Below are positions 1-8,921 of a stretch of 50,111 nucleotides of DNA, in pieces. Position numbers and translations under genes: made by a program. Below the pieces are notes generated by a model, which saw only the letters and a list, made by a program, of their open reading frames with translations, was not told the origin of the DNA and did not search any database. Source of the DNA: CAZOKZ01 sp964580585 (GTDB taxonomy: Bacteria > Sumerlaeota > Sumerlaeia > SLMS01 > JAHLLQ01); the NCBI GenBank assembly GCA_964580585.1, contig CAZOKZ010000031.1, positions 1 to 50,111 on the forward strand, in the 5' to 3' direction. Numbering within the stretch: the first letter of the stretch is position 1; every line of letters starts with the position of its first letter.

Positions 1-2
1 CA

Positions 3-68
3 CGCCCTCCGCTGTCATGCCGCTTGCTCCTTTGGGGGCAAGCGGCCCGCCAGCGGCTGCGCCTCGCG
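3..68. repeat. Dispersed intergenic repeat, copy 1
   Basis: This segment resembles 4180-4249 over about 65 bases at roughly 80 percent identity by eye, with the shared core CCGCTTGCTCCTT and a shared GGCTGCGCC end. In this copy CCGCTTG and CAAGCGG form a perfect hairpin around a 12-base loop; in the other copy the hairpin is weaker. Both copies lie in gene-poor DNA next to housekeeping genes. The family and function are unknown to me. Confidence 0.45.
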
Positions 69-460
69 CGCGCCGTTTGACGGTGGTTCGGTGTTATTTT
101 CCGGTTTGCAGTCGATGAAAGCCTCCGGCTGGTGGGTTTGGGAGACCGTGAGGCGACGTCTATTGGCGTGCTGGCGGCGTCTATTTTCATTGCCACGGCC
201 CCCGGGGGTGAGGCTATTTCGGGCATGTAAGCTCGTGTGGGTCCGCGTTATCTGGCCACTTGGTTGAAGAAACCGATGGCAAAAAACCGGGACGTAGCCT
301 GAAAGAGGTTCCCCGGGAATTCTGGCCGCCGAGTTGTTTGAGTAAGAAAGTTTAAGTGTTTTTTTAAGATATTGAGGCCTTCGCGCCGCACGGACGTCCA
401 GGAAACAGGGGCTCCGGCTGGCAGCGTGCCTGACAGGAAAGGATTCCAATAAACGGACCG
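69..460. other. Leader region of rne, no gene seen
   Basis: About 390 bases precede the rne start codon. The only long frame here, on the minus strand, has no recognisable domain and a composition typical of a shadow frame, so I do not call it. The stretch at 330-375 is AT-rich (TTGAGT followed by TTTTTTTAAGAT) and could hold the rne promoter, but no convincing -35/-10 pair with normal spacing is visible. A long 5' leader would suit a gene that autoregulates its mRNA as rne does in enterobacteria; that is inference only. Confidence 0.4.
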
Positions 461-3268
461 ATGCCTAATCGTGTAGTGATTAGCCGCGGCGATGACGAAA
501 TCCGCGTCGCCATATTAGAAGATGGAAAACTCGTAGAATTTCACCGCGAACATCTTGATAACAAAAGCCTCGTTGGCAATATCTACCGAGGCGTGGTGCA
601 AGACGTCGTTCCCGGTCTCCAGGCCGCGTTCGTCGATGTCGGGCTGCACCGCAACATGTTCCTGCACTTCATGGACGTGCGTTCCGAAGCGCTCGTCATG
701 CACCATGACAACCTCGATGAAGCGTTAGCCGAAGCCGCCAAAACGGTGTTGCCGGGGCGGATCGTGCAAAAAGGCCGCCGGCCTCGTCCCGATCTGCGCG
801 CGGGTGGAGGAGAATCGCCGGTCAAGAAGGGCGACTCGATCATCGTTCAAGTCGTCAAAGATGGCATCAGCGACAAGGCGCCGCGCGTGACCTCGAACCT
901 GGCGCTTGCCGGGCGCTACCTCGTGTTGCTCCCGTTCCCGGGCCAGGGGGGTGGCGTCTCGCGTCGCGTGGCCACCGGGCAGGAGCGTTTCAAGCTCAAG
1001 AAGTTGCTCCAGGAACTGAAAACCGACCAATATTCCTTTATCATGCGCACGGCGGGCATCGATGCCGACGATGCACAAATTCGTTCGGACGTCGAACTGC
1101 TGCGCGATCAATGGGAATCGATCACGGACAAGTTCCGCAGCCAGAAAAAACCGGGCCTCGTGTACAGCGACCACAATATCGTCGATCGCATGGTGCGCGA
1201 CGCGTTCTCGTCCAAAATCGATGAAATCATCGTCGATGACGCCGACGTAGCCGACGAATTGCGCTACTCGCTCGGGCTGCATATGCCCCAGCTCAAAGAC
1301 AGCGTTACGGAATACGAAGAAACCGAACCGATTTACGAACGGTTTCTTGTCGAGCAGCAACTGCGCAAAGCGCTCCAGAAAAAAGTTTGGCTCAAATCCG
1401 GCGGTTACTTAATCATCGAGGAAACCGAGGCTCTCACAGCCATCGACGTGAACACGGGACGTTTCACTGGCAGCAAAGACCAGGAAAAGACCTCGTTGCG
1501 CACGAACCTCGAAGCCTGCGAAGCGATCGCGCACCATATTCGTTTGCGTGATATCGGCGGTATCATTGTCGTCGATTTCATCGACATGCTTTCGCGCGAT
1601 AATCAAAACCGCGTCAGTGACGAATTGAAGTATCAAATGCGCGAAGACCGGGCAAAATCCTCGCTTGGACGCGTTGGCGACTTCGGGCTGCTGATGCTGA
1701 CGCGCAAACGCAAACACATTTCCTTGCAAAAGCAAGTTTATGACGATTGCCCGTATTGCAACGGCGAAGGGCGTGTTTTGAAGGTCGAGGAAATCTGGCG
1801 CCGCATGCGAAACGACCTGCTGACCTTGATTGACGGGGCGAAAAAATACACTGCGGTAGTCGTGTGTTGCGAGCCGCAAATGGCCGATTCGCTTCGGACG
1901 AATTACGCGGAAAATCTCGCCGCGTTTTCCGCTGCTCAAGGCATTGAAATCATCGTGCGTGGCAACATTGCCTTCCACCGCGAGGATTACACCATTGCCG
2001 GTGTCGAAGGCCCCTCGCGTGCAACGGTTTACCTGCCCTCGGGACGCATCGAAGAAGAACGTGTCTTTGTCGATTCGATCAGCTACGATCAAATTCCACC
2101 CGAAGACACCGCCGCGATGGCGAACATAAGCGCGGCATCAAAAGACAATAGCGAAAAAATTCGTGAAAAACCCGCAGCACCGCCCGCGAAAAAAACGGAG
2201 CGTGTTGAAAAAGAAACCGTCCTCGCAATCGAAGAAAAAACTTCGGGCGAAGAAGAGAATTCCTCGGAAGATTCTGGCGATGACAAACCACGTCGCACCC
2301 GCCGGGGTCGCCGGGGAGGACGTCGTCGGTCGCGCGACGGTCAGGACGGCGATACTCCTTCGTCCGATACCGCAACGCAGGAAACCGAATCCGCTCCGAC
2401 TCCGGAAGAAAAATCCGAACCTGAACCGGACAAGGTTGAAGCAAAGCCTGTCGATGAAGCGGAAACGAAGCCAGCTCGACGCAGCGGTTTGCAGATCATT
2501 TCCCAACATGGCGGCGGCAAAGGCAGAGAAACGAAAGCGGATAAGCCCGTTGTTGTTCCTGCTTCCAAACCGCATCCCGCCGCGAACGTTACCGCCGATG
2601 GACCGCGTGAATTGAAGAGTGGCATTCGGTTGGTTTCGTCTTTTGGCGGAACCTCGTTTCAAAACCGCAAAGATCTTCCTCAGCAACCCGCGACGTCGGA
2701 ACCCGAAAAACCGGCAACACCGGTTGTGCCCGCCGCGCCGATTTCACCGCCGCGATCGGTACAGATTGTTTCCAAGTGGGGAGGCGGTGGCAAATCGGTT
2801 CCTGCGGAAACGCCTGCTCCTAAAGAGCCACAAGTGGCTCCCGTCTCTGCTCAGCCGCAGCCTCAACCGGCCAGCGAAGAAAAAACCTCGGAGACGTCAG
2901 CGCCTGCACGAAAATCCAACCGCCGCCGGGGTCGTAAATCAGCCGCGCCGAAAAAAGAAGAAGCGATTGCGGAGATTCCCGCCACTGCTTCCCAATCTGC
3001 GCCCGATGCAGAAACAAACGAAAGCAAACCGCGTCGCGCACGTCGGCCTGCACGCAAAGCGGTAGCAAAAAAAGAAACCGAGAGCGCAAGCGACAAAGTC
3101 GAAGCGATTGAAATAGAGAAACCCGCTGCTAAAAAAGCCGCCAAAAAAGCGGCAAAAAAGACGGCTGCAAAGAAATCCGCCAAGAAGGCAACGGTGAAAA
3201 AAGCGGCGAAAAAATCAACGGGTCGCAAGAGCGCCGCGAAGAAAAAAACCTCCACCGACGGCGAATAA
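461..3268 (+). CDS. rne: Ribonuclease E/G family endoribonuclease with long basic C-terminal tail
   Basis: This is an RNase E/G: a single-strand-specific, 5'-end-sensing endoribonuclease for mRNA decay and rRNA/tRNA processing. The N-terminal half (residues 1 to about 540) has the S1 domain and the catalytic DNase I-like region. The two metal-binding aspartates are visible in TAIDVNTGRF and IIVVDFIDM, and the zinc link is DCPYCNGEG. Residues about 560-935 are low complexity: acidic and proline-rich stretches, arginine-rich blocks (RRTRRGRRGGRRRSR) and a lysine/alanine tail of KKAAKKAAKK type, as expected of an RNA-binding degradosome scaffold. The tail also holds three copies of a short motif (residues 675, 720 and 766; see findings). 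The ATG at 461 is chosen because the family N-terminus starts here. A strong terminator follows directly, so the gene probably ends its transcript. Confidence 0.95.
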   Translation: MPNRVVISRGDDEIRVAILEDGKLVEFHREHLDNKSLVGNIYRGVVQDVVPGLQAAFVDVGLHRNMFLHFMDVRSEALVMHHDNLDEALAEAAKTVLPGRIVQKGRRPRPDLRAGGGESPVKKGDSIIVQVVKDGISDKAPRVTSNLALAGRYLVLLPFPGQGGGVSRRVATGQERFKLKKLLQELKTDQYSFIMRTAGIDADDAQIRSDVELLRDQWESITDKFRSQKKPGLVYSDHNIVDRMVRDAFSSKIDEIIVDDADVADELRYSLGLHMPQLKDSVTEYEETEPIYERFLVEQQLRKALQKKVWLKSGGYLIIEETEALTAIDVNTGRFTGSKDQEKTSLRTNLEACEAIAHHIRLRDIGGIIVVDFIDMLSRDNQNRVSDELKYQMREDRAKSSLGRVGDFGLLMLTRKRKHISLQKQVYDDCPYCNGEGRVLKVEEIWRRMRNDLLTLIDGAKKYTAVVVCCEPQMADSLRTNYAENLAAFSAAQGIEIIVRGNIAFHREDYTIAGVEGPSRATVYLPSGRIEEERVFVDSISYDQIPPEDTAAMANISAASKDNSEKIREKPAAPPAKKTERVEKETVLAIEEKTSGEEENSSEDSGDDKPRRTRRGRRGGRRRSRDGQDGDTPSSDTATQETESAPTPEEKSEPEPDKVEAKPVDEAETKPARRSGLQIISQHGGGKGRETKADKPVVVPASKPHPAANVTADGPRELKSGIRLVSSFGGTSFQNRKDLPQQPATSEPEKPATPVVPAAPISPPRSVQIVSKWGGGGKSVPAETPAPKEPQVAPVSAQPQPQPASEEKTSETSAPARKSNRRRGRKSAAPKKEEAIAEIPATASQSAPDAETNESKPRRARRPARKAVAKKETESASDKVEAIEIEKPAAKKAAKKAAKKTAAKKSAKKATVKKAAKKSTGRKSAAKKKTSTDGE

Positions 3269-3289
3269 ACCCAACACAACATGTCATCG

Positions 3290-3322
3290 AGGGACGGAGT
3301 CATGGGGCTCCGTCCCTTTTTT
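3290..3322 (+). terminator. Intrinsic terminator of rne
   Basis: A perfect 10-bp stem (AGGGACGGAG / CTCCGTCCCT) closes an 8-base loop and is followed by six T. It begins 22 bases after the rne stop codon. The T-run overlaps the recO stop codon on the other strand (3321-3323). The stem contains GGGACGGAG, which is also the core of the decamer dispersed around 28.8-30.8 kb. Confidence 0.9.
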
Positions 3323-4133
3323 ATGACGCTCCCAGTCCCAGACTGCGCCAGAATCGGCCGCTACGCACGGGGTGGTGCAGATGATATTGAGCCAGGCAAA
3401 TCAGTCCATCGATCAGTTGCGTGGCGTACGCCCAATCAAGCGAGGGCAAAGTCGTTAAATCCTCGGTTTCTGTTTGTTGATTGCTGTACACCGCGCGCAC
3501 AGCTTGTGGGGGGAGGGCGATTTCCTCGGCATTAGGAGCGGCTGGCATCGGCCAACGCGGTGGTTTGATTTCGAGCGTGCCGCGCGCATGAATCCGACCT
3601 TCTTCGATATCCATCCAGAAGAGCGCAGGTTTCGGCGTGTCCTCGGGCCAAGGAGCAAGCAGCGCCGGGTCCAGATGAGGTTCATATCCCGCCAGCGCCA
3701 GAATGCGCATCAAATGGTGTGCGGCTGCCGTGGGGGGCGGTTGCGGAGCACGGGGATCGAGTGCCTCCAGTCCGCGCTCCAGGACGTTGAACATGTCGGT
3801 ACTTTCCTGGGCAATACCACAGGATTCCGCGGCGATTTCGGCTAATACACATCCCAGTGCAAGACGTTCGAGATCCTCGCGCATCCCTCGCCGTTCATTA
3901 ATCGGTGCTGCGTCGCGCAGGGTTCCCATCTCGGCGCCATTGCGCAGAAATATCGACACCTCGACCGTGGAAAGCGGTTGTAGCCACCCGGCGAGTCGGC
4001 TTTTGGGATTTCGTACTCCCTTTGCCATGATCGACAGACGGCCATAAGGCGCAGAAAACGTGCGTATGACTTCCGAGGTTTCGCTCGTCTCATACGATTG
4101 CAGGATAATGGCCGGGAATTTTTCAATCGTCAT
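3321..4133 (-). CDS. recO: DNA repair protein RecO
   Basis: RecO anneals complementary strands and loads RecA with RecR in the RecFOR pathway. The N-terminal OB-fold is recognisable (AIILQSYETSETSEVIRTFS, then GRLSIMAKGVRNPKSRLAG), followed by the helical C-terminal domain. At 270 aa the length is normal. The C-terminal four-cysteine zinc site found in many RecO proteins is absent, a common variant. It is convergent with rne and shares the terminator region. The start at 4133 matches the family N-terminus; the ribosome binding site is weak. Confidence 0.88.
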   Translation of the reverse strand: MTIEKFPAIILQSYETSETSEVIRTFSAPYGRLSIMAKGVRNPKSRLAGWLQPLSTVEVSIFLRNGAEMGTLRDAAPINERRGMREDLERLALGCVLAEIAAESCGIAQESTDMFNVLERGLEALDPRAPQPPPTAAAHHLMRILALAGYEPHLDPALLAPWPEDTPKPALFWMDIEEGRIHARGTLEIKPPRWPMPAAPNAEEIALPPQAVRAVYSNQQTETEDLTTLPSLDWAYATQLIDGLICLAQYHLHHPVRSGRFWRSLGLGAS

Positions 4134-4179
4134 GAAGAAAATCCGGTTGGTGTGCGAGCTGCGCGACCGCCCGGGGCCG

Positions 4180-4249
4180 CGCCCTCCTTGTCACGCCGCT
4201 TGCTCCTTCGGATGCAACCGGCGCGCCAAGGCTGCGCCCGGTCGCGCGG
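4180..4249. repeat. Dispersed intergenic repeat, copy 2
   Basis: Second copy of the repeat at 3-68, in the same orientation, lying just upstream of recO. It shares CCGCTTGCTCCTT and the GGCTGCGCC end. The remainder of the gap 4134-4387 contains no gene I can support. Confidence 0.45.
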
Positions 4250-4387
4250 TAGCTTCTGGAGGCAGGCGAGAAACGTTGCCTGATGGCCGAGCAGGTAAGC
4301 AAGGAGATGCAACGGGCCCCATGGTATCTTCTTTGTTTCCCAGTCATGGGTGAAATATACGGAAGTCTATCGCCCGAGCGAAATTGA

Positions 4388-5464
4388 TCAGAGCGAGAAC
4401 GTCAGCAACGCCCATGCGAGACCGGGTAAACTCAATAGCCCGAGAGCGAGGCCGATCGCTTTCAGAACGGATTCTTCGTGTTGATGGAAAACAGAAGCCA
4501 CGCGGTGCGCACCAACGATGGCGAGAGGGATTCCCACGACGATCAGAAGATGCGATTCGAGACGAAGTGTCAGAAGAACCACGGGACATAATAACCAGAG
4601 AGCAAACAACAGGCTGGCAATGCCGGGGCGGCGGGCGCGTCCGTCCTGGACGGCAGACAAAGCGCCTCCAAACAGGACTAGCGCCAGCATTCCGGGGACG
4701 AAGAGGGATGGCAGGTCGTTTGACACGAACTTGTCCAATGCCTCAGCCATCGCATGGATCGAAAGCATCGGGGTAGAGCCACTTGGCCAAGCCGATCCCG
4801 ATGCTTTCAGGGTGGCCAGCTCCATCGAAATCAGCGGAAAAACCATCAACATCAAACCGACGATCGGTAACTGGGTTTGGCGTTCGCGTCTCAGTAAAGC
4901 CAGGGCAATCACCAGAACCGGCAGGATCATTCCGATGGGATGCGTAATAGGCGCGAGGGCGGCACTGAGCAACCCGAGGTGTTGGCCGACGACCGATTCT
5001 TCCTGTTGCCACGCGGCGAGGCCCAACGCGGTACCTAAAACCAGGGTACAGAGCCATCCATCGGGGCTGGGCGTCAGGTACGCCGATATGATTTCGCCAT
5101 TTGCCAGAAATAATAAGCCCGCCACAGCTCCGCCCAGACAATTGGTCAGACGCGCAGTGAGTTGATACACCCAAATCGCCGAGACGATCAGGAGCAGCAC
5201 GCCCAGGCTGAACAGAATTTGAACAGATACCGTTGGGCTCGCGTCCAGTCCAAGAAGCAGGGCCTTGATGGCGGCTAAAAACGGGCTGATGGATGGGACG
5301 GATGTCGGAAAAAGACCCTCGTCCAGGAAACCGCTTTGAGGAGTGAAGGCGTCAGCCCCCTGGTTTTTCAGGGAAAACAAAATGACGAAAGTTTGAGTCA
5401 GAACAATCGCGGCAAACGCTGCGAACCATGGCCGATCTTCCGAATTTGTCTTATAGGGGAACAC
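4388..5464 (-). CDS. Polytopic membrane protein, probable GT-C type glycosyltransferase
   Basis: A 358-residue protein made largely of hydrophobic helices (about nine or more membrane segments). The first outside loop carries an Asp-Glu pair (FLDEGLFP). This position and motif are typical of GT-C glycosyltransferases, which transfer sugars from polyprenyl-phosphate donors outside the cytoplasmic membrane. A motif THPIGM follows in the middle. I see no sequence signature that fixes the family, so the role is inferred from topology and the DE pair. It starts with GTG at 5464 and is divergent from another GT-C gene at 5692, with about 230 bases between them. Alternative: a membrane protein of unknown function. 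Confidence 0.55.
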   Translation of the reverse strand: MFPYKTNSEDRPWFAAFAAIVLTQTFVILFSLKNQGADAFTPQSGFLDEGLFPTSVPSISPFLAAIKALLLGLDASPTVSVQILFSLGVLLLIVSAIWVYQLTARLTNCLGGAVAGLLFLANGEIISAYLTPSPDGWLCTLVLGTALGLAAWQQEESVVGQHLGLLSAALAPITHPIGMILPVLVIALALLRRERQTQLPIVGLMLMVFPLISMELATLKASGSAWPSGSTPMLSIHAMAEALDKFVSNDLPSLFVPGMLALVLFGGALSAVQDGRARRPGIASLLFALWLLCPVVLLTLRLESHLLIVVGIPLAIVGAHRVASVFHQHEESVLKAIGLALGLLSLPGLAWALLTFSL

Positions 5465-5691
5465 GCGGAGTCCGCCGTGGGGAAAATTCCTGGGATCGAA
5501 GTCGAATTTTTTCGTTTCGTCTCTCGTCCGACTCTTTCATCCTGGCGGGGTAGGATGGAACGGCGTCAAGTCGATCGTCCTATCCCCTGGAGCTCGAAAT
5601 GGAATAACACCTTTTCGATCCGTTTTATTCCCGAGTCGTGTGGATATAGGTCAAGCCCCCCTTACCGCTATCAACCGAGGTGCTCATCGCA

Positions 5692-8196
5692 ATGGAATAC
5701 TCTTTGGATGAAACGGATGAATCTCCGCTTCCCATCGAAGAATATAATCGTCCGCCGTGGTGGCGCACGCGCCAGGGCCTGCTGATCGGTTTGGGTTTCA
5801 TCGCGCTTTTAGTGGCAACGCGGCTTGTGGACCTCGGGCGGCAGTCGCCCTGGAACGACGAAGTTTGCAACTGGATGTGGGCGCTTGAAATGCCGGCGGG
5901 CGCGGTTCCTTCTCATCCCTTGACGTATTGGCTGATCAAAATTTCCACGGGCATTAACGACTCCGTTTATTTTCTACGACTGCCGATGGCGATCATGATG
6001 ATCAGCGCCGGGCTGATGTTGTTTGGCATGATGTGGCGGCATTTGACGGACGGTGTGGCCGGAACCTTTGCCGTGTTATTCGCCCTGAGCCCAATGGCAA
6101 TTTATTACAGTCAAGATGCCAACCATTATGCGGCGCTCTACTTGGGGGGAACAGTGGGATTGATAACCGTTTGCTGGTGGTGGCGCACCGATTGGTCGCT
6201 CGAACGGTTGATCGGCGCGGTGTTGGCGTTGGCTTTTGTGGCGTTGCTGTACAAGGCGCATCCCTTTGCTATTTTTATCGTCGCTGGGATGGGAGTCGCG
6301 TTGCTGGGCGATCTAATTCGCCGTCCGCATCAAATTCCCTTCGCAGAACGTTTCTCCGAAACGTTGATGCGTCGAGGAATTGGTGGCGTTGCGGTCGTCT
6401 TGGCTGTCATCGGGGCGGTATTTGCGTTTTGGCGCGCCAGCCAGATGCACTCGACGCCAAATCCGGCAGGCGTTTATTTCTCGCTTTCTCCGGAATTTCT
6501 CGGTCGATTGCTGGCGGATTTTTTCGGGGCATATTATCATCATTCTTTCTGGGATTATATCCTTGGGATTTGCGCGTTTGTACTGGCGATTTATGGTTGG
6601 GTTGTCACGGCTCGACGTTACCCCTTCATGTGGGGGGGAATTCTATTCTTAGGCTCATTGATCGCGGCGATCTTGCTCGTCTTTTCGATTTTTGAATTCA
6701 CTCATTCATTCCACGTGCGGTATATTATTTTCCTCCTGCCGGGATTGTTAGCCGGATGGGCGATGGGGTTATCCGAAGCTCTTCGTGGTTGGGGAGCCGC
6801 GCGTCAGGATGAAAACATTTCGATGCTGCGCCCGTTGTTGACGCTGGTGTGTGGCGTAGCGTCCGTTGCGTTGTTACTGGGGCGGTTGTCCGTGTGGGGG
6901 GGAGCGTATTACATCAGCGAATTCCAACCCGCCGATCCTGCGATGAAATGGATTGGTCAAAAAACCCAGTCCACCGCGATTGTTGGAACCCGCAGCGTGT
7001 ATCTGGCCCAGTCGTTTCGTTTTTTGAATCAGCGTAATCCGGAAAAACTCCAACGTACTTATGTCTGGTTGGGCGAATCGTTACCATACTCGAGGAATGC
7101 AAGGCGCCTGGCGCTGTATCTCGAGCATCTGAATCCGGGAAATGTGTTTACGCTCGACATGGCGGATTTGTCCGAGGCCAGCCATGTCGATTACGCGCGG
7201 TTTGTGACGAATGAAGCCAAGCACGAGGTAACGTTTGGCAGTTCGGTCGAAAAGGATTTTTTTGCCTTCGATCGTTCGCTGGTGATTCGGCGTGTGCCGC
7301 ACGATCCTAATTTTGGAAAACTGCCTCAGATTGGCAGCGACGCGTATCAGCTCTATCCAATGGATGCCGCATGGCAGGTTCCGTTTGAAACTCTCGATGA
7401 TGGAAAACCTCCCCGCCAATGGTTGTTCGACGGTTCGGGGGCTACGTATTTCATTCGGAATTCCGGCGCGAAGCCTGTTGTCATTGATCTCCTCGTCAAT
7501 CGCGTTGGCAAAGAAGGTTGGCTGATCGGCGTGCTCGGTCGGGGAGACGTCGTCGCATGGAAACTGGACACCACGCGGGAGGTCAACACGGTGGAGATGC
7601 CCATCGAATGGCAGACAGCGTGGGATAATGGCGATACATTGACCCTGTTTTTTCCGCGCATTGCCGGAGCCGAGTATGATTCCAGCACACGGCCTCGCGT
7701 GGAAGTTTTTGCTCTGCGCGAAAAATCGACAAGGGATAAGGAAACAATACCGTCCTGGCAGGTTCGCGCAACGGACAAGCCTCAGAGCCTGTTTATGCCG
7801 GTAGGAATTCTGGCGGATCGTTCCTTTCAGCAAAAACAACCTGCTGTGGGTTCCAATGAGGATTTGGCGCAGGCAAGTTTTTCTCTCGAAGACTCTAACA
7901 CACCGCGGTTGGTGTTGGCGCAGGCGGAAACGCGAGGGCTTTCGTCGAGCGCGTTGCGTTGCGTTGTGGAGTGGCGGACGTTGACAGGTGAAAAAGGACG
8001 TCTTTCACTGGCAGGCGGATATGACACGTCTTCGACATTGGGCCGCGCAACGTTTGCCGCGATTATTCCTCCGGATTTAGGCGCAACGGATTTGAGCGCA
8101 ACGCTGGGATTAATACGGGTCGTTGTGAATGGTCCGCATGATGGCGACGTGTTTTATTCACAACCCGTTATAGGTGAGATGTTGCCACCCAAGTAA
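5692..8196 (+). CDS. GT-C (PMT/ArnT-like) glycosyltransferase with large extracytoplasmic C-terminal domain
   Basis: The N-terminal half (about 500 residues) has many membrane helices and the GT39/GT83 signatures: the first-loop acidic pair in SPWNDEVCNW and the block ALSPMAIYYSQDANHYA, matching the family pattern ALSP..IYYSQE.R.Y. Such enzymes move a sugar from a lipid-linked donor to protein or lipid acceptors on the outer face of the inner membrane. The last 350 residues are soluble-looking, with no helices, and probably fold in the periplasm. The ATG at 5692 is preferred over an upstream GTG at 5680 because GAGG sits 11 bases before it and would otherwise overlap the start. The donor and acceptor are unknown. 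Confidence 0.8.
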   Translation: MEYSLDETDESPLPIEEYNRPPWWRTRQGLLIGLGFIALLVATRLVDLGRQSPWNDEVCNWMWALEMPAGAVPSHPLTYWLIKISTGINDSVYFLRLPMAIMMISAGLMLFGMMWRHLTDGVAGTFAVLFALSPMAIYYSQDANHYAALYLGGTVGLITVCWWWRTDWSLERLIGAVLALAFVALLYKAHPFAIFIVAGMGVALLGDLIRRPHQIPFAERFSETLMRRGIGGVAVVLAVIGAVFAFWRASQMHSTPNPAGVYFSLSPEFLGRLLADFFGAYYHHSFWDYILGICAFVLAIYGWVVTARRYPFMWGGILFLGSLIAAILLVFSIFEFTHSFHVRYIIFLLPGLLAGWAMGLSEALRGWGAARQDENISMLRPLLTLVCGVASVALLLGRLSVWGGAYYISEFQPADPAMKWIGQKTQSTAIVGTRSVYLAQSFRFLNQRNPEKLQRTYVWLGESLPYSRNARRLALYLEHLNPGNVFTLDMADLSEASHVDYARFVTNEAKHEVTFGSSVEKDFFAFDRSLVIRRVPHDPNFGKLPQIGSDAYQLYPMDAAWQVPFETLDDGKPPRQWLFDGSGATYFIRNSGAKPVVIDLLVNRVGKEGWLIGVLGRGDVVAWKLDTTREVNTVEMPIEWQTAWDNGDTLTLFFPRIAGAEYDSSTRPRVEVFALREKSTRDKETIPSWQVRATDKPQSLFMPVGILADRSFQQKQPAVGSNEDLAQASFSLEDSNTPRLVLAQAETRGLSSSALRCVVEWRTLTGEKGRLSLAGGYDTSSTLGRATFAAIIPPDLGATDLSATLGLIRVVVNGPHDGDVFYSQPVIGEMLPPK

Positions 8197-8212
8197 GCCA
8201 TTGGGTGTCTTC

Positions 8213-8249
8213 AAAAAAAACGCCGGAAACCAATTTGAGGTTTCCGGCG
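8213..8249 (-). terminator. Intrinsic terminator of the pal pair
   Basis: Read on the minus strand, a perfect 11-bp stem (CGCCGGAAACC / GGTTTCCGGCG) with a 7-base loop is followed by eight T. It lies 30 bases after the stop codon of the downstream OmpA-domain lipoprotein and just beyond the convergent glycosyltransferase stop. Confidence 0.93.
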
Positions 8250-8278
8250 CGCTCGCGATTGAATTTCAGCCCGTTTGA

Positions 8279-8908
8279 TTATTCCAAGGTATAAACGAAG
8301 AACTCTACCCGCCGATTTTTGGCTTTGTCCGCTTCGGAAGCGTCCTCAACGATCGGTACCGCTTCACCGAAACTGACCGTTTCCATGCGATCGGCTCCAA
8401 TGCCCAGTTCAATCAACTTATCTCGAACACTTTGTGCGCGGCGACTACCGAGGGAAAGATTATATTCTTCCGTTCCCTGATCGTCGGTATGCCCACGTAA
8501 AATGACATGCAACTCAGAGTGTTGTTTCAGAAACGCTGCATGTTGAGCGAGCAATGCACCTGCTTCTGTGGACAACGAATCGTCATCGAATTTGAAGAGG
8601 ATGCTTGTCAGCTCGGGCATGGTGCTGCCCACCGGAGCGATGTTGTCGCCCGATCGGCCAACTTCGGCATGCATGGAATCGAGCGAGCCAGAGCCCGGTG
8701 AAACTGCCCCGTTCATGCTGCCGGATGGTCCTGCGCCGTTGACATTCGCCGCGTCAGAATCGGCACTTGATTCCGAAAGTTCAACGTTGTGGTCCGGAAA
8801 AACGTTGATTTGTTGCTTTTTCTTGGCGCAGCCGCTTCCAACCGACAGCAACGCAGCCGTCAGGATAAGACCTGTCCAACGATGGTAAGCAGTGCGAGTG
8901 TTCTTCAT
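8279..8908 (-). CDS. OmpA/Pal-family outer-membrane lipoprotein (second of a pair)
   Basis: A 209-residue lipoprotein: a short signal helix ends in a lipobox (VGSGC), then a Ser/Gly/Asn-rich linker, then an OmpA-like peptidoglycan-binding domain (about residues 95-209). The domain has the diaminopimelate-binding pattern GHTDDQGTEEYNLSLGSRRA and NRRVEFFV. It would tether the outer membrane to the cell wall. The start at 8908 (MKNTRTAY) is chosen because it gives a proper signal peptide and has AAGGA upstream; a longer frame to 8935 would bury the signal. It follows the Pal gene by 13 bases, so the two are one operon ending at the terminator 8213-8249. Confidence 0.88.
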   Translation of the reverse strand: MKNTRTAYHRWTGLILTAALLSVGSGCAKKKQQINVFPDHNVELSESSADSDAANVNGAGPSGSMNGAVSPGSGSLDSMHAEVGRSGDNIAPVGSTMPELTSILFKFDDDSLSTEAGALLAQHAAFLKQHSELHVILRGHTDDQGTEEYNLSLGSRRAQSVRDKLIELGIGADRMETVSFGEAVPIVEDASEADKAKNRRVEFFVYTLE

Positions 8909-8921
8909 CGACGTGTAATCC

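Noticed and set aside
15..449. Open frame of 144 codons on the minus strand upstream of rne
   Set aside because: No domain, no ribosome binding site, and a Pro/Arg/Ser-rich composition typical of shadow frames in GC-rich DNA; it lies in a repeat-containing leader region.
725..2092. Long frames antisense to rne
   Set aside because: They mirror the codon pattern of the RNase E catalytic domain and have no recognisable protein features.
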